A stretch of 64,000 nt of DNA from Anadara kagoshimensis (taxonomy: Eukaryota > Mollusca > Bivalvia > Arcoida > Arcidae). The translations under genes and the position numbers were made by a program. The notes under the pieces are model-generated. The model did no database searches, was not told where the DNA came from, and saw only the letters and a list, made by a program, of their open reading frames with translations. Shown one piece after another: positions 1 through 10,645 of this stretch. The stretch covers positions 11,046,721 through 11,110,720 of the forward strand of contig CM037867.1 in assembly GCA_021292105.1 (NCBI GenBank), in the 5' to 3' direction. How positions within the stretch are numbered: the first letter of the stretch is position 1; every line of letters starts with the position of its first letter.

Positions 1-674
1 TGTAGGCAAATAAACAGGCTGATATTTCTCAGTTTTGCTAAAAGACATGTCTAAGCCTTTGCCTGTTAACATTGTTTGAACAGTCTATCTTTAAAGATGT
101 GTTATTGTACACAATAAGAAGTGAAGAGGCGTAGGTAAGTCAAAAGTCTAAATGCTTTTAATTTATATCAAGTCAAATAGTCTTTGGAAGTGCTCGGAGA
201 AGAAAACTTATCTTCAACAACAACATCAAATACAAAAATAACGATATATGTCCAAATAACAATGCTAAAGAAAAATAAAACAATTGGTAAATTAAGTTAA
301 ACACATTAACTTCCACGGGGGAGTTTAGGCACATATCCTTAATAAGTATCAGCCTAAATAGAAATAACGCCACGGTTTAGAGAGTTTCTGTGATCTATCA
401 GCACACGATTTAGACAACTCTGTAACTATAATCCAGCTTAATCAGGAAATAATTTATGTAATCTTCCATCACACGCTTTAGACAACTCGGTCATTGCTAC
501 CTAGTTTAATTAATGTAAATGACATATGGTCATGTCCTCAACGTGACTCAAAATAAATAAATACTACGTAATTGATTTGTCTTACATCATGTTTTCAGTT
601 GTTTTAAGAAGACATTGCTGCATTTCTGTTAAAAAAACATGATGTCATAGACTGTCGTGACTTTTCTTTGGTCT
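1..674. repeat. Direct repeat, left copy
   Basis: Bases 1-674 match 1,125-1,798 almost base for base at an offset of exactly 1,124; I noticed only a few substitutions, for example near 84 and 307. The copies diverge abruptly after a shared TTTGGTCT. The left border lies at or before the window edge, so the true repeat length is unknown. It may be a recent segmental duplication or two ends of a mobile element. The roughly 450 bases between the copies show no gene. Confidence 0.9.
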
Positions 675-1124
675 GGCATGCCTTATGCCTGGCATGTTGA
701 AGCCTTCAATACACTTCAAGACTTACTAGGTAAACAGCTCCAATCACAAACCCGATATGATAACAGTTATGATTGATGCTTTCTGGCACGTATTCTTCTG
801 TTTATCTGATTTTTGAAAACCCTTTCCTCCTCTATCATTAAAATAAAAAGCAAGCATATATAATTTATCCTGAAACTTGACCTGAGAGCAGTTACAACGA
901 AACGACATTAAACTTCCTTGCTAATCAATCAAGATTATGTAACGTTTCAAAAACGAGGAATGTCCGAGTAAAAAATTGTAAGTACAAATGTTGGGTTCAT
1001 CGTGCTAAGATATCATGGAGAAGTATATTAATTCGAAGCACCTAAAAGGTCAAATAGCAGTAAACAGAATGACTAAATGAACATAGCTTCTTTTAAATTA
1101 ATCGCTTTGTGGGTGTTAGCTTTG

Positions 1125-1798
1125 TGTAGGCAAATAAACAGGCTGATATTTCTCAGTTTTGCTAAAAGACATGTCTAAGCCTTTGCCTGTTAACATTGTT
1201 TGAACATTCTATCTTTAAAGATGTGTTATTGTACACAATAAGAAGTGAAGAGGCGTAGGTAAGTCAAAAGTCTAAATGCTTTTAATTTATATCAAGTCAA
1301 ATAGTCTTTGGAAGTGCTCGGAGAAGAAAACTTATCTTCAACAACAACATCAAATACAAAAATAACGATATATGTCCAAATAACAATGCTAAAGAAAAAT
1401 AAAACAATTGGTAAATTAAGTTAAACACAATAACTTCCACGGGGGAGTTTAGGCACATATCCTTAATAAGTATCAGCCTAAATAGAAATAACGCCACGGT
1501 TTAGAGAGTTTCTGTGATCTATCAGCACACGATTTAGACAACTCTGTAACTATAATCCAGCTTAATCAGGAAATAATTTATGTAATCTTCCATCACACGC
1601 TTTAGACAACTCGGTCATTGCTACCTAGTTTAATTAATGTAAATGACATATGGTCATGTCCTCAACGTGACTCAAAATAAATAAATACTACGTAATTGAT
1701 TTGTCTTACATCATGTTTTCAGTTGTTTTAAGAAGACATTGCTGCATTTCTGTTAAAAAAACATGATGTCATAGACTGTCGTGACTTTTCTTTGGTCT
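1125..1798. repeat. Direct repeat, right copy
   Basis: Second copy of the repeat at 1-674. The high identity implies a recent event. Short open frames within both copies run on the minus strand and are composed mainly of hydrophobic, AT-rich codons; I do not consider them genes. Confidence 0.9.
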
Positions 1799-1920
1799 CT
1801 TTCGTGCTTCATGATTGCAAAAAAATCATGACCTTTAGTATCAGATTGTTCCCACTTTGTAATATTTTAATAATTAAAATCTGAAGCAGTAAACAAGTAA
1901 GTCTGTATTCAATTAAAAAT

Positions 1921-2159
1921 TACATATATAGTGTGTGAAGTTTGACCTGGCCGTTTGACCTTTAATTTGAATATTTAATCGGACATGTAAATTGTGAAAT
2001 TTAGGGGCTATATAAAGCTGATATAACACTTTAGATAATAGTAATACTGGTTATCGGGAGGTTATGGTAATTAAACATACCGTGTTACCTAAATCGAACA
2101 CTCTATTAGCCCAATCTAATATTCAAATTCAAGGTCAAACTTGGCGCACTATATATGTA
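1921..2159. mobile_element. Foldback MITE-like element
   Basis: The left end TACATATATAGTG with AAGTTTGACCT is matched in reverse complement by the right end AGGTCAAACTT with CACTATATATGTA. Inverted arms of about 40 bp, allowing mismatches and small gaps, enclose an AT-rich centre with no coding potential. The size of about 240 bp fits a non-autonomous DNA transposon. Confidence 0.6.
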
Positions 2160-2488
2160 GTTTGAAAATTCTTGACACAGTTCTTGACGATTAAGTTTCT
2201 TGTTTGCCTTGAAATATCGAATCACGGCTATAAGCGTATCAGTAGATGTGAAATACAATCTGTCATGTGATTTATATTTTTGTAATTTAAAAATGTTTTT
2301 TTATTAAAAAAACAACAGACATACTTTTGTTATGACTAAACCGATATTTAACTTGGTTTCGCTTTTTTAAGAAAAGTAAGGGAGATAAATACTCTGAAAT
2401 GAAGGAACATCAACAAAAAATAAAATAAAAAAAAGATAAATAAATAAATAAATCGAACAAAAAATTAAAAAAAATATTTGATTGTCGT
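2160..2488. other. AT-rich stretch, nothing recognised
   Basis: The stretch holds A-runs and an imperfect AAAT/AATA repeat near 2,420-2,480. I see no open frame, RNA gene or transposon end. Confidence 0.4.
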
Positions 2489-2705
2489 TATTAGTGGCCT
2501 AGATAGCCGATTCGTCTAAGGCGAAAAGGGATCACATTGCTTTTAAACCCACGCCCTAGTTTGTATCCCACTAGGGTGAGAAGGTTTACCAGTTCATTAA
2601 CAATTGATCGGTGTTTTTTCTCCGTGAGGTCAAGAATCTTTACAGGAGTGTAAAGCACCATTACTCCATTCCACTCCTTTCTTATTATCATGACCAAAGT
2701 AAGCA
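2489..2705 (+). repeat. Degenerate tRNA-like SINE head (tentative)
   Basis: The segment begins with a box-A-like TGGCCTAGATAGCCGATTC and continues with TATCCCACTAGGG where a box B would be expected. The body is G+C richer than its surroundings, as in other SINE copies here. The box B is poor and no tail or target duplication was found. The 800 bases that follow, to about 3,518, hold nothing I recognise. Confidence 0.3.
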
Positions 2706-3518
2706 ATGATTCCGTCTACTGAGAACATGTTTATATAGTAGAACATGTGTTACGAAGCTATCAAAGACAATATTTAATAAAACTGAAAAGATCAATCCTA
2801 ATGTAATCTCAATGTAGGAAATTGCCAATCCGAATTGAGACAAGACGTTATAGAGTTTGTGACAGAGTGTGTATCTTATGAGACTCTGATCAAATTGAAA
2901 AAGAATTCACTTTCTATCACACTGTTGTTTTTTTCTCTTAAGAAATATTTTTGTTCACCAATGCCAACCTTGGGACAGTTGTTCGAAGCTTGATTAGCTA
3001 TAACAATTGATAAGTCAAATTTGAATGTTGCATACATGTAATTTCAGATATATTGATGTTGAAAATGTCGAAAATGAACTATATCCCATCAAACGGTTAC
3101 AACAAATATTGATTTAACTGTGATATGTAGGTTTAAATTAATGTCTCAAATTTGTGTTAATCATTGATTAAACTATTCTAGCTTCGAACCATTGACACCT
3201 GAATTATAGTACTACAGCTTTTCATAATAATGATATTCTTACTCACGTTATAAGAAACTTTGCTAGACAATCAGCTAAAACCATACTTTCAACATATAAA
3301 CTATCTAAAGAAACTATTTCCAAACCACGTATGTAATTTAAACACTAATTTAAAGTGACTTATAGGCCCATTGGATCGGATTTATCGTGAATCGCTTTCT
3401 ATATAAAGCCATTTAATGTAACTGATATATACATATGTATGTATTTATGCATATGTCTGAAGCAATCACTGAACAAAAAAATAAGTAAGTAATTGTTTAT
3501 TAGTAGAGTGACATTAAA

Positions 3519-3778
3519 TCAATGAAGTCCAACGCCTAATGCAGCCCGGATTTCATTAGGCGTTGACATTTTCGACATCTAATGAAATCCAAAATTGAAG
3601 ATGGAGACTCAAGACGAGGAGTCAATTAAGTCGTCCAATTTTGAGAATAATTTTAGTTTGTAATACCAAATAACTTTTTGTCTGGAGCTTCAATCTTGGG
3701 ACTTCATTGGGCGTCGAAATTGTCAACGCGTAATGAAGTCTGCATTTCATTTTGCATTGGACTTCATTAGGAGGTGTT
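3519..3778. mobile_element. Palindromic foldback element
   Basis: The left part carries AATGAAGTCCAACGCCTAATG followed by CATTAGGCGTTGAC. The right part carries the reverse complements CAACGCGTAATGAAG and GCATTGGACTTCATTAGG. The arms are imperfect and also contain internal inverted repeats of an AACGCCTAATGAA core. The element is non-coding, about 260 bp, and probably a MITE. Confidence 0.6.
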
Positions 3779-3884
3779 ACACATGTGCCTCTAATAAAAC
3801 AATTATTTACTTATATTCTGTTCCTTCCTTGAAATATGATTAAATATATATACATAACATTTAGAATAACTCCTGGGATTTTTA

Positions 3885-4215
3885 AAGTTTTCCAATCAAT
3901 ACGCTTTGGAAGAGCTTGTTCCCGCCATGCAGACTTTATATAACAAAGCAAGCTGCTTACAAAGCAATTTTTGACCCAAGGAAATTTCATGCTTAGGGCC
4001 CTCAAACAGTTTTACGGCCGTCATCACTTAATTTTGATTACACACGTTGTGGGTGAAGCTAGATAAGCAGAAGGTGCTTAACCTCCCAGAGCATCCGGCC
4101 TCACTTCCTTTCTGAAAGTTCACGTGTTTTACCTAAGTTGTGAGTTTAAAAGTTTTTACTTTGCTTTAACTTGTGATTCAGACATGGATTAGTATGTTTG
4201 TTTTTTATTATAACC
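3885..4215 (+). mobile_element. Element P fragment (5'-truncated, internally deleted)
   Basis: This copy covers part of the C-terminal coding tail of element P's reverse transcriptase, then jumps near 4,028 directly into the 3' untranslated part (ATTTTGATTACACACG). It ends with the family's 3' terminus GACATGGATTAGTATGTTTG plus a T-run. The next copy begins almost at once downstream. Confidence 0.75.
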
Positions 4216-4249
4216 TGCTAATAATTTGTTATGCCATTCGGGTTCCGGA

Positions 4250-5145
4250 CAGGGATATACTGAGGATGCCGTCGGCAAGTTGTTGGGGTTTTTGGTGGAT
4301 GGCATGTTTGTTGCGTTTGGTGTGGTTTTTTCGGCGGGTGGTCGGTGTGCCAATGGGTACAGACTGTGCGCCGTTGCTTGCTGGTTTGTTTCTTTATTCT
4401 AACGTAGCAGAATTTATGCAGAGCCTTGTTGGGTCTGGAGAGAGGACTGTCGCCAGGTCGTTCGGCTCGGCGTACAGATATATAGATGACTTTCTGTCTC
4501 TTGACAATCCTAAATTTGGAGACTATGCGGGTGTCATCTGTCCTAGCGAGCTTGAAATAAAAGACACGACTGGTTCCTTAAGTTCTGCTTCATATTTAGA
4601 CTTATATCTGAATTGTGACGCACATAAAGGGCTGCATTTGAAACTATGACAAACGTGATGACTTTTTTCAACTTTCCTTTTTTATGCAGCAATATACCTG
4701 CTTTTCCTGCTTATAGTGTATTTGTTTCCCAATTAATACGCTATGGTAGGGCTTGTTCCCATTGCGGGGACTTTGTAATACGAAGTAGGCTGCTTGCAAA
4801 AAAATTATTGACTCAGGGATATTGCAAGCCTAGGCTTATCAAGGACCTCAAAAAGTTTTATGGCCGTCATCAAAGTATTATTGAAAAGTTTGATGTCTCT
4901 GTGTCCAGGATTGCCCTGGATATATTTGACGTCTCATAGTTCCATGTTCCTTTTACACAATTTTGATTACACACGTGACGGGTGTAGCTAGCTAAACAGG
5001 AGGTGCTTACCCTTCCGGAGCACCCGGCCTCACTTCCCTGGTGGAAGTTCACATGTCTAACCTTACTTGTCAGTTCCAAAGTTTTTACTTTGCTTCTGGA
5101 TTGTGATTCGGACATGGATTAGTATGTTTGTTTTTGATTATGTTT
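4250..5145 (+). pseudogene. Element P: reverse transcriptase C-terminal half and 3' end, frameshifted
   Basis: This is the longest copy of element P in the window. Open stretches at about 4,330-4,648 and 4,646-4,939 lie in different frames and together make the C-terminal half of a reverse transcriptase. Visible motifs are VPMGTDCAPLLAGLFLY (motif B region) and YRYIDDFLSL, the catalytic Y-x-D-D box, followed by ELEIKDT, SASYLDL, FPFLCSNIPA and KKFYGRH. A frameshift upstream of VPMGT (about 4,335) and another near 4,646 make it non-functional. After the stop at 4,937-4,939 about 200 bp of 3' untranslated sequence follow, including a hairpin (GGTGCT..AGCACC near 5,000) and the terminus ending GGATTAGTATGTTTGTTTTT. 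The motifs fit reverse transcriptases of Penelope-like or related non-LTR elements common in molluscs. The group assignment is from memory and tentative. The N-terminal half is absent. Confidence 0.75.
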
Positions 5146-5520
5146 ACGTTTCTATTTTACCTAGCATCTAAAAGGATAGGGAATACGGTTTGAATTTTCG
5201 GTATCTTGCAACTCCTACATTAAAAAAAGGGGGAAAAAATAATTGCTGGAAACAGATGTTTTCGCGACCCTTTATATTGCGGTCTCCATTCATTATTTAT
5301 TTCCAGACACAAATTAATGTAAATCTATCCGTTTAAGACTATACTTTTATTATGATTGCAAGCGTATTATAAATATACAAGATATGATCATTATATTTTA
5401 GAATAAAAAAGGATATCTATTGTGTTTGATAATAAAGTTTTATATACTCGAATTTTATGTATTTAACAAGAAGTATAATTTTAACCTACGTGGCGCTCTG
5501 TTTTGTTTTAATTTTCAGGG

Positions 5521-5721
5521 GGTTCTAGGTTCACAGCGAATACTTTTGCTGTAACCGATTTTCCTTCGACTCTCGACTACACATACTTTTATCAAATTAT
5601 CACTTATGCAGTACCACGTTGTGCAAACAGACTGTGTACTGGAACAACTCAAGACGTGATGGTTAAAATACTAGCTTTGTTAGAACCTGGAGCAGATGTT
5701 GATGTTATAGTGTGTGCTTAG
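5521..5721 (+). CDS. Probable last coding exon of an unrecognised gene
   Basis: A good 3' splice site (TTTTGTTTTAATTTTCAG ending at 5,518) is followed by 66 codons without interruption and a TAG stop. This stretch is less AT-rich than its surroundings. The phase would be 1: two bases, GG, complete a codon begun upstream. The peptide opens GSRFTANTFAVTDFP and ends LLEPGADVDVIVCA, with cysteines in PRCANRLCTG and at VCA. I do not recognise the family. An AATAAA lies near 5,908, about 190 bases after the stop, as expected of a terminal exon. No ATG-led 5' exon was identified upstream, where the sequence is mostly repeats. It could be a genuine 3' exon, a relic of a gene cut up by transposons, or a chance open frame. 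Confidence 0.4.
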   Translation, partial: GSRFTANTFAVTDFPSTLDYTYFYQIITYAVPRCANRLCTGTTQDVMVKILALLEPGADVDVIVCA

Positions 5722-5915
5722 TGATGTGTGTAGTGCCAGGGTTTATATGTGGTACTTGTTTACCAACAACCTGGATATGACCCAAAGAATAACATTATAT
5801 TCATCCTGGATTTGTTTATCACCGATGTTTACAGGATTTGACGATGAGATGTCATTTTATGACTCGTTATTACTAACTAATTGCAACTAAGTTCATATTA
5901 GTGCATTTAATAAAA

Positions 5916-6080
5916 AAATTACCAAATCCTAAATGACTGAATGTAAACAATATATTTCATAACATGCGTCCCTTCTAGGGAAAATATAAAATTGTTTAAT
6001 TTTAGATTTAAAATAATTATTCTTATAAAAAATTACCAAATCCTAAATTGCTGAATGTAAGAATATATTTCATTACAACT
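5916..6080. repeat. Short tandem duplication
   Basis: AAAAATTACCAAATCCTAAA followed by a CTGAATGTAA-like sequence and ATATATTTCAT occurs at about 5,916-5,962 and again at about 6,027-6,076. It lies just after the putative polyadenylation signal of the exon at 5,521. Confidence 0.6.
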
Positions 6081-6213
6081 GCTTTAGTCTAGGAAGGTTA
6101 TATTGCAATCAAATGAAACAAATACTTGTTTCTATCTGACCTCGTTATCGTTTTATCGATAAAAGATATACAGAATCAAATACATTTGACAAAATCTCTG
6201 AAACCTAAAACAA

Positions 6214-6690
6214 TGTTCTTTTGTCAACTTTCCTTTTCTATGCAACAATTTACCTGCTTCTTCTGCTAATGGCGTATTTGATTTACAAATAATAGGTTAT
6301 GGTAGAGTTTGCTCCCGCTAAAGAAACTTTATACAACGAAGCAAGTTGCTTACATATCAAAAACAAACATACTAATCCATGTTCGATTCACAATCTATAT
6401 AAAGCTAGTAGTTAAAACTTTAAGACTGACAACTTAGGTTAAACAATTCCTAACACAGGGATATTGCAAGACTTGTCATGTCCCTCGAAAAATCATCAAA
6501 AAAGTATCATGTCTGTGTATCGAAAAAATATCCTAGATATATTTCACGTCCAATGGTTTTCTAACTTTTAATTTTACACGTGACGCGTATGGCTAGCTAA
6601 AACAGGAGATGGTCTAAAACTTTAACTTAATTTACTAGTTTCAAAAGATTTTATTTAGCTTTGGAACTATGATTTGGACTTATGTTTCAT
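6214..6690 (+). mobile_element. Element P fragment with a nested inverted fragment
   Basis: The copy starts in the FPFLCSNIPA coding region and runs into the 3' untranslated part, with many substitutions. At about 6,359-6,447 it is interrupted by a reverse-strand piece of element P's own 3' end (AAAAACAAACATACTAATCC through GACAACTTAGGTTAAAC). The host copy then resumes with ACACAGGGATATTGCAAG. It decays towards the 3' end. Confidence 0.7.
6359..6447 (-). mobile_element. Nested 3'-end fragment of element P
   Basis: About 88 bp of the element's 3' terminus in the opposite orientation sit inside the fragment at 6,214-6,690. The sequence begins exactly at the family terminus (AAAAACAAACATACTAATCC), which suggests insertion of a 5'-truncated copy rather than rearrangement. 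Confidence 0.65.
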
Positions 6691-7304
6691 TTGGATCAGG
6701 TATATAGAATAGACATATTTATCATGTATATAAAAACACCCATGACTCCTAAGGAAAGACAGTTGATATTTATAAAGAGATTATTTTCGTTATAAAATAA
6801 AGCACCTGGTTTACAGATGGTCTATATATACGCTTTATAGTATAGCCGTACGCTTTATAGTCAACTCAGAAATATAAAGTATTAGCTATAGTTAATACAG
6901 AATAAAAAAAATGTTATATACTAAAGTTTCAGTTTATAAAGAAAATATAAATTATCATTTTATTTTTGTGGCGTGATTGTATCAAGAAAATAATATTAGT
7001 TAGATAAAAAATACAAATGGTTATCTCGCATATAATTGTTACTATAACAAAAAAGAAAGCATGGTGAAAATGGAGAAATAAATGTATGTCATATTGCAAT
7101 TTAATTTTCCTTAAATTGTCGTTTTTTGGTAAACAACATAATAAATTCGCTACCCAAGGAGACATAAACGTTTTTATTCTCCAAAATATTTTTTCTATAC
7201 AGTTTATCGGATTAAATGAGAAATTGGGGGTTTTTAATAAAATTTTATGTACTTACAGTCTCACGTGTAAATAAAGAGTTATCTCTCTTTAGCTTCTTTA
7301 ATAC
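6691..7304. other. AT-rich stretch, nothing recognised
   Basis: The short open frames here are low in complexity (poly-F/I/N codons). There are no splice-flanked coding segments or transposon ends that I can identify. Confidence 0.4.
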
Positions 7305-7407
7305 ATGGACTCTCTGACACCATTTTGCTTGCGAATCACAGCGACTCTAACCATCTTGGTTTGTTTAAATTTCACTCACGCAGATCATAGTGCAGGGATG
7401 TTTGTCA
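7305..7407 (+). CDS. Candidate signal-peptide exon for the cysteine-rich gene downstream
   Basis: An ATG at 7,305 opens a peptide beginning MDSLTPFCLR, followed by a hydrophobic core (ITATLTILVCLNF) and a small-residue cleavage region (THA then DHSAG). This is the three-part layout of a secretory signal peptide with likely cleavage after THA. The frame closes at a TGA shortly after. A GT at 7,408 (GTATCT) would leave the exon in phase 1, matching the phase-1 acceptor of the exon at 8,645. The roughly 1.2-kb gap contains two element P fragments. The pairing is an inference: the donor is not a strong consensus, and exon 2 itself starts with a hydrophobic run, which could instead be the end of a different signal peptide. 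Confidence 0.3.
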
Positions 7408-7699
7408 GTATCTTGTGTTGAAGTTATATGATTTTTTTATTATGGTTTCCGCGATCGAATGGCAGGACAAATTGCCTTTTTAGGATGCTAAGATGCAATA
7501 GATGCATTGTTTAAATAATTAATTGGATTTCTAAATAAATAATTGAAGATTTAAGAAATGTTTGTAAAAATGCTGGAAATGTAAGGCATAAAGCACATTT
7601 ATTGCCTTTAGAAACTTACAATGTAAAACTTTTATTGATTTTGTATTTTCCAACCTTTTATTTTGATCAATCATTTTTTCCCCATTTAATAATGCTTTT

Positions 7700-8075
7700 T
7701 CCCACTACAGGGACTTTGTACAACGGAGCAGGCTGCTTGCAAATAAATTATTGACTCAGGGATATTACAAGCCTAGGCTTATGAAGGCCCTCAAAAAGTT
7801 TTATTGTCGTCATCACAGTATTGTTGATAAGTTTGATGTATCTGTGTCCAGGATTGCCCTGTATAAGTTTGACGTCCAATAGTTCAATGTTCGTTTCACA
7901 TAATTTTGATTACACACGTGCCGGTGTAGCTAGCTCAACAGAAGGTGCTTACCCTTTCGGAGCACCAGTCCTCACTTCTTTGGTGGAAGTTCACGTGTCT
8001 AACCGGACTTATAAGTTTTAAAGTTTTTACTTTGCTTCTGGATTGTGATTCGAACATGGATTGTTATGTTTGTTT
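7700..8075 (+). mobile_element. Element P fragment (3' end)
   Basis: The fragment runs from the coding tail (CTACAGGGACTTTGTACAAC, then the KKFY-like region) through the stop and the 3' untranslated hairpin region to ATGTTTGTTTTTGATA. It is fairly well preserved. A frame along it remains open but lacks all catalytic motifs. Confidence 0.75.
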
Positions 8076-8344
8076 TTGATACTATATAATTATTCAATTT
8101 TCAATTTATTATTCGACCGATAAAGTGTTCAATAGTGTTGTCGTTTTTAAAAAGACTGCTATTCACACACAAAAGACACGTAGAGACCACTATAGCAGTC
8201 ACAGAACAACATAACTGTTAAGTTTATATACGTGACTTAATTCTTCAAAAATAAGGTTAAGAAATATCAGCCAGTGGAAGAGCGTGTTATTCAACGGATA
8301 CTACATCAGTCGAATATAGCTATTGATGCCAAAATGAAATACCT

Positions 8345-8600
8345 ATAAAAAACAAATATACTAATCCATGTCCGAAACACAATTCAGAACCAAAGTAAAA
8401 ATTTTGGAACTGACAAGTTAGGTTAGACACGAGAACTTCTACCAGGGAATTGAGACCGGGTGCTCCGGAAGGGTAAGCACCTCCTGTTTTTCTAGCTACA
8501 CCCGCGACGTGTGTAATCAAAATTGTGTGAAAAGAACAAGGATCTATGGGACGTCAAATATATCCAGGGCACAGAGACATCAAACTGATTAACCATACTT
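8345..8600 (-). mobile_element. Element P fragment (3' end), inverted
   Basis: It starts at the family terminus AAAAACAAATATACTAATCC and extends through the 3' untranslated region into the last codons of the RT tail (GACGTCAAATATATCCAGGG). It lies immediately upstream of the cysteine-rich exon, in its presumed intron. Confidence 0.75.
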
Positions 8601-8644
8601 TTAATATCTTTTAACTAACCTTATTTTGTTTTACTTATTTGCAG

Positions 8645-8979
8645 TGGTATGGACGTTATTGTATGGGACAGATGGTAACAACAGATGTAGCTGCCCAGAT
8701 ACAACGTGTATGAAGTTAAAATCTTTCAACAAACGTTGTCAGTGTTGCGTTTTTGTATTTGTTGGGAAGCGTTCGGGTGAACCTACAGTAGACACGGTCG
8801 AATATGATGCGGAATCGAACATCTCTCCGTATATCGACGAAGTACCTGACAGTTCCCTTTACAATAACGATTATCTGGTGAATATGATTTTTGGAGAAAG
8901 AGACAGTTCAGATAATAACCAAAGGTACACTAGTCTATCGGAGCTGTTCCGGTTGTTACTAAAATCAAGGAGATTATAG
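8645..8979 (+). CDS. Cysteine-rich secreted protein or prohormone, exon with stop
   Basis: The acceptor is strong (TTTTACTTATTTGCAG ending at 8,644) and the exon runs in phase 1 to a TAG at 8,977-8,979, about 110 codons. No ATG starts it, so upstream exon(s) must exist. After a short hydrophobic start (VWTLLYGTDG) comes a six-cysteine block with spacing C-x-C-x4-C-x9-C-x-C-C, then VFVFVGKRSGEP and an acidic, serine- and tyrosine-rich tail ending LLLKSRRL. The same block, with identical cysteine spacing and the same GKRS, occurs in the minus-strand exon at 31,204-31,658, so the two are paralogues and the frame is real. Gly-Lys-Arg is the classic signal for dibasic cleavage and C-terminal amidation, hence a neuropeptide-like precursor is possible. 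I know no named family with this pattern. Confidence 0.65.
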
Positions 8980-8999
8980 AGTGTAGCATGTCTGGGATA

Positions 9000-9860
9000 C
9001 AGATTATCTTTAGAAATGCCGTTTATCAGAATCCATTGTGTATCAGAGGTTGAGAAATATTTGGTGCTGAAAATTTGAATTAATGCTAAATTAACCATTA
9101 AAGTCTGTTGCCATGGTAATTTTCATGTCGATATTGAAGTTATATATCTAAAAAATTCAAACAAGTTTCAAGAAAAAAGTAAAATACATGGATTGTTAAT
9201 AATAATTTAAAATATATATTAGAGCAGAAGACGGGAATTCACAACTAAAAAACAACATGATGATTATTTATAACTATTTTGATGTCAATATTAGGGTAAA
9301 ATTAAAGAACACAAACGGTTTAAATATTTTATGTTTGTCATAGACCACAAGACGGAAATTTGCAACTGAAAAACGAGAAAATGGCAAAATATACTTTAAT
9401 GGTAGCTTAGCATACCAAAGCAATACAACAATAAGATAAACACATGTTTAAAACCACTCAAAACAAAGTTCCGAATTTGTTCTTAGAATAATATTTTAAG
9501 CATGTTTTTCGTTTAACTTCTACTTGTATAATGTCTCTAGAAGTAGATTTGGTTTCGCCATCAACGAACAGCATTCAGACGTGATCAAAAACATTTGCTC
9601 TATGTACTTTCATAGTTATATGGAAATTCTGTGAATTATAAATATATTGTGGTTTCTTGTTATTTCAAGTAATGGTACTTTCTATAAACTAATAAAAAAA
9701 ATCAAATTGTTTTCGGAACCAATTAAATAAAAGTGCCTTTGTTGAAGTTATATCCAATGAAAAATTTATTTTTGTGTTTATGTTTTTTGTCTTACTCAAT
9801 TCTTGTTTGGTTGGTGTTGTTGTGTTGGGTTTGGTTGTGTTGAACCAATTGGCGAAAACT
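9000..9860. other. Non-coding stretch downstream of the cysteine-rich exon
   Basis: An ATTAAA near 9,096 could serve as a polyadenylation signal for the gene upstream. Two loosely similar segments around AAGACGGGAATTCACAACTA (9,228) and AAGACGGAAATTTGCAACTG (9,349) suggest an old local duplication. Nothing else is recognised. Confidence 0.35.
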
Positions 9861-9869
9861 TTTACGAAT

Positions 9870-10045
9870 AACAGCGCCTATCTACGCGTAGGTTCGAATC
9901 CAACACTGTCGCACCCTAGTGCGAGAAAATCGTTTGTCATTTGCCAGGGGTTTTTCCGAGTACTCTGGATTCTTCCAACATCTCAGAACTGACCGTCTCG
10001 ATATAAGTTGAAAAAAAATCATTTGGGCGTACAACATAATGTCTC
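9870..10045 (+). mobile_element. tRNA-derived SINE fragment
   Basis: A clear RNA polymerase III box B (GTAGGTTCGAATCC near 9,889) is followed by a body with GTACTCTGGATTCTTCCA, ACTGACCGTCTCGATATA and a GGCGTACAACA-like end. This order resembles the conserved body of SINEs widespread in bivalves. The box A half is degraded or truncated. Confidence 0.5.
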
Positions 10046-10361
10046 CGTTCCATTAAATAAACACATGTATTCCCTATACATAAATGTGCTCGTCCATTAT
10101 GAATATTTAAATTTAAAATCAAAGGGACGGGTCAATGTTGTTTGCTTATAGTGACGGTTCATTGTTAGCCCCGAACAATCATTAACTAATCAATACAGTC
10201 GTGATTTATTTCGAAAAAGGTAGTACCAATCAAAAATCTGGTTCTTCATTTATTAAAATTCAAATAATAAATTTAAATAATTATTATTGACGGGCAAATT
10301 TATGTATAAAGAAAACGAGTACACAAAAAGTAACAAAGAGCTAACACATGCATCGTGTATG

Positions 10362-10645
10362 TACACTGCCCTCCATAAATTATCACACATGTTTAAAACT
10401 AGTCTTCATAACAAATCTAAAATCGTCACACCAATCTTTATATTTTCCCCAAAAATTCCAGAAAATGTTAAGAAAATTGATTTTTAATTACATACATTTA
10501 GATAATAAAGTTAAAGTATCACTGTTACATACAGGAACAACTTCAATATTTCAATTTTTCGAGCAAAATTAATTATAATGATTATTATTTAAACCTATGG
10601 CAAATATACTGTACAATTCTAAAATTATTTATGGAGGACAGTGTA
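10362..10645. mobile_element. MITE with TA target duplication (family M, copy 1)
   Basis: The ends are inverted repeats: TACACTGCCCTCCATAAATTA on the left and the reverse complement of TACACTGTCCTCCATAAATA on the right. TA at both borders fits Tc1/mariner-type insertion. The 284-bp interior is non-coding. A related, more decayed copy is at 37,831-38,196. Confidence 0.75.
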
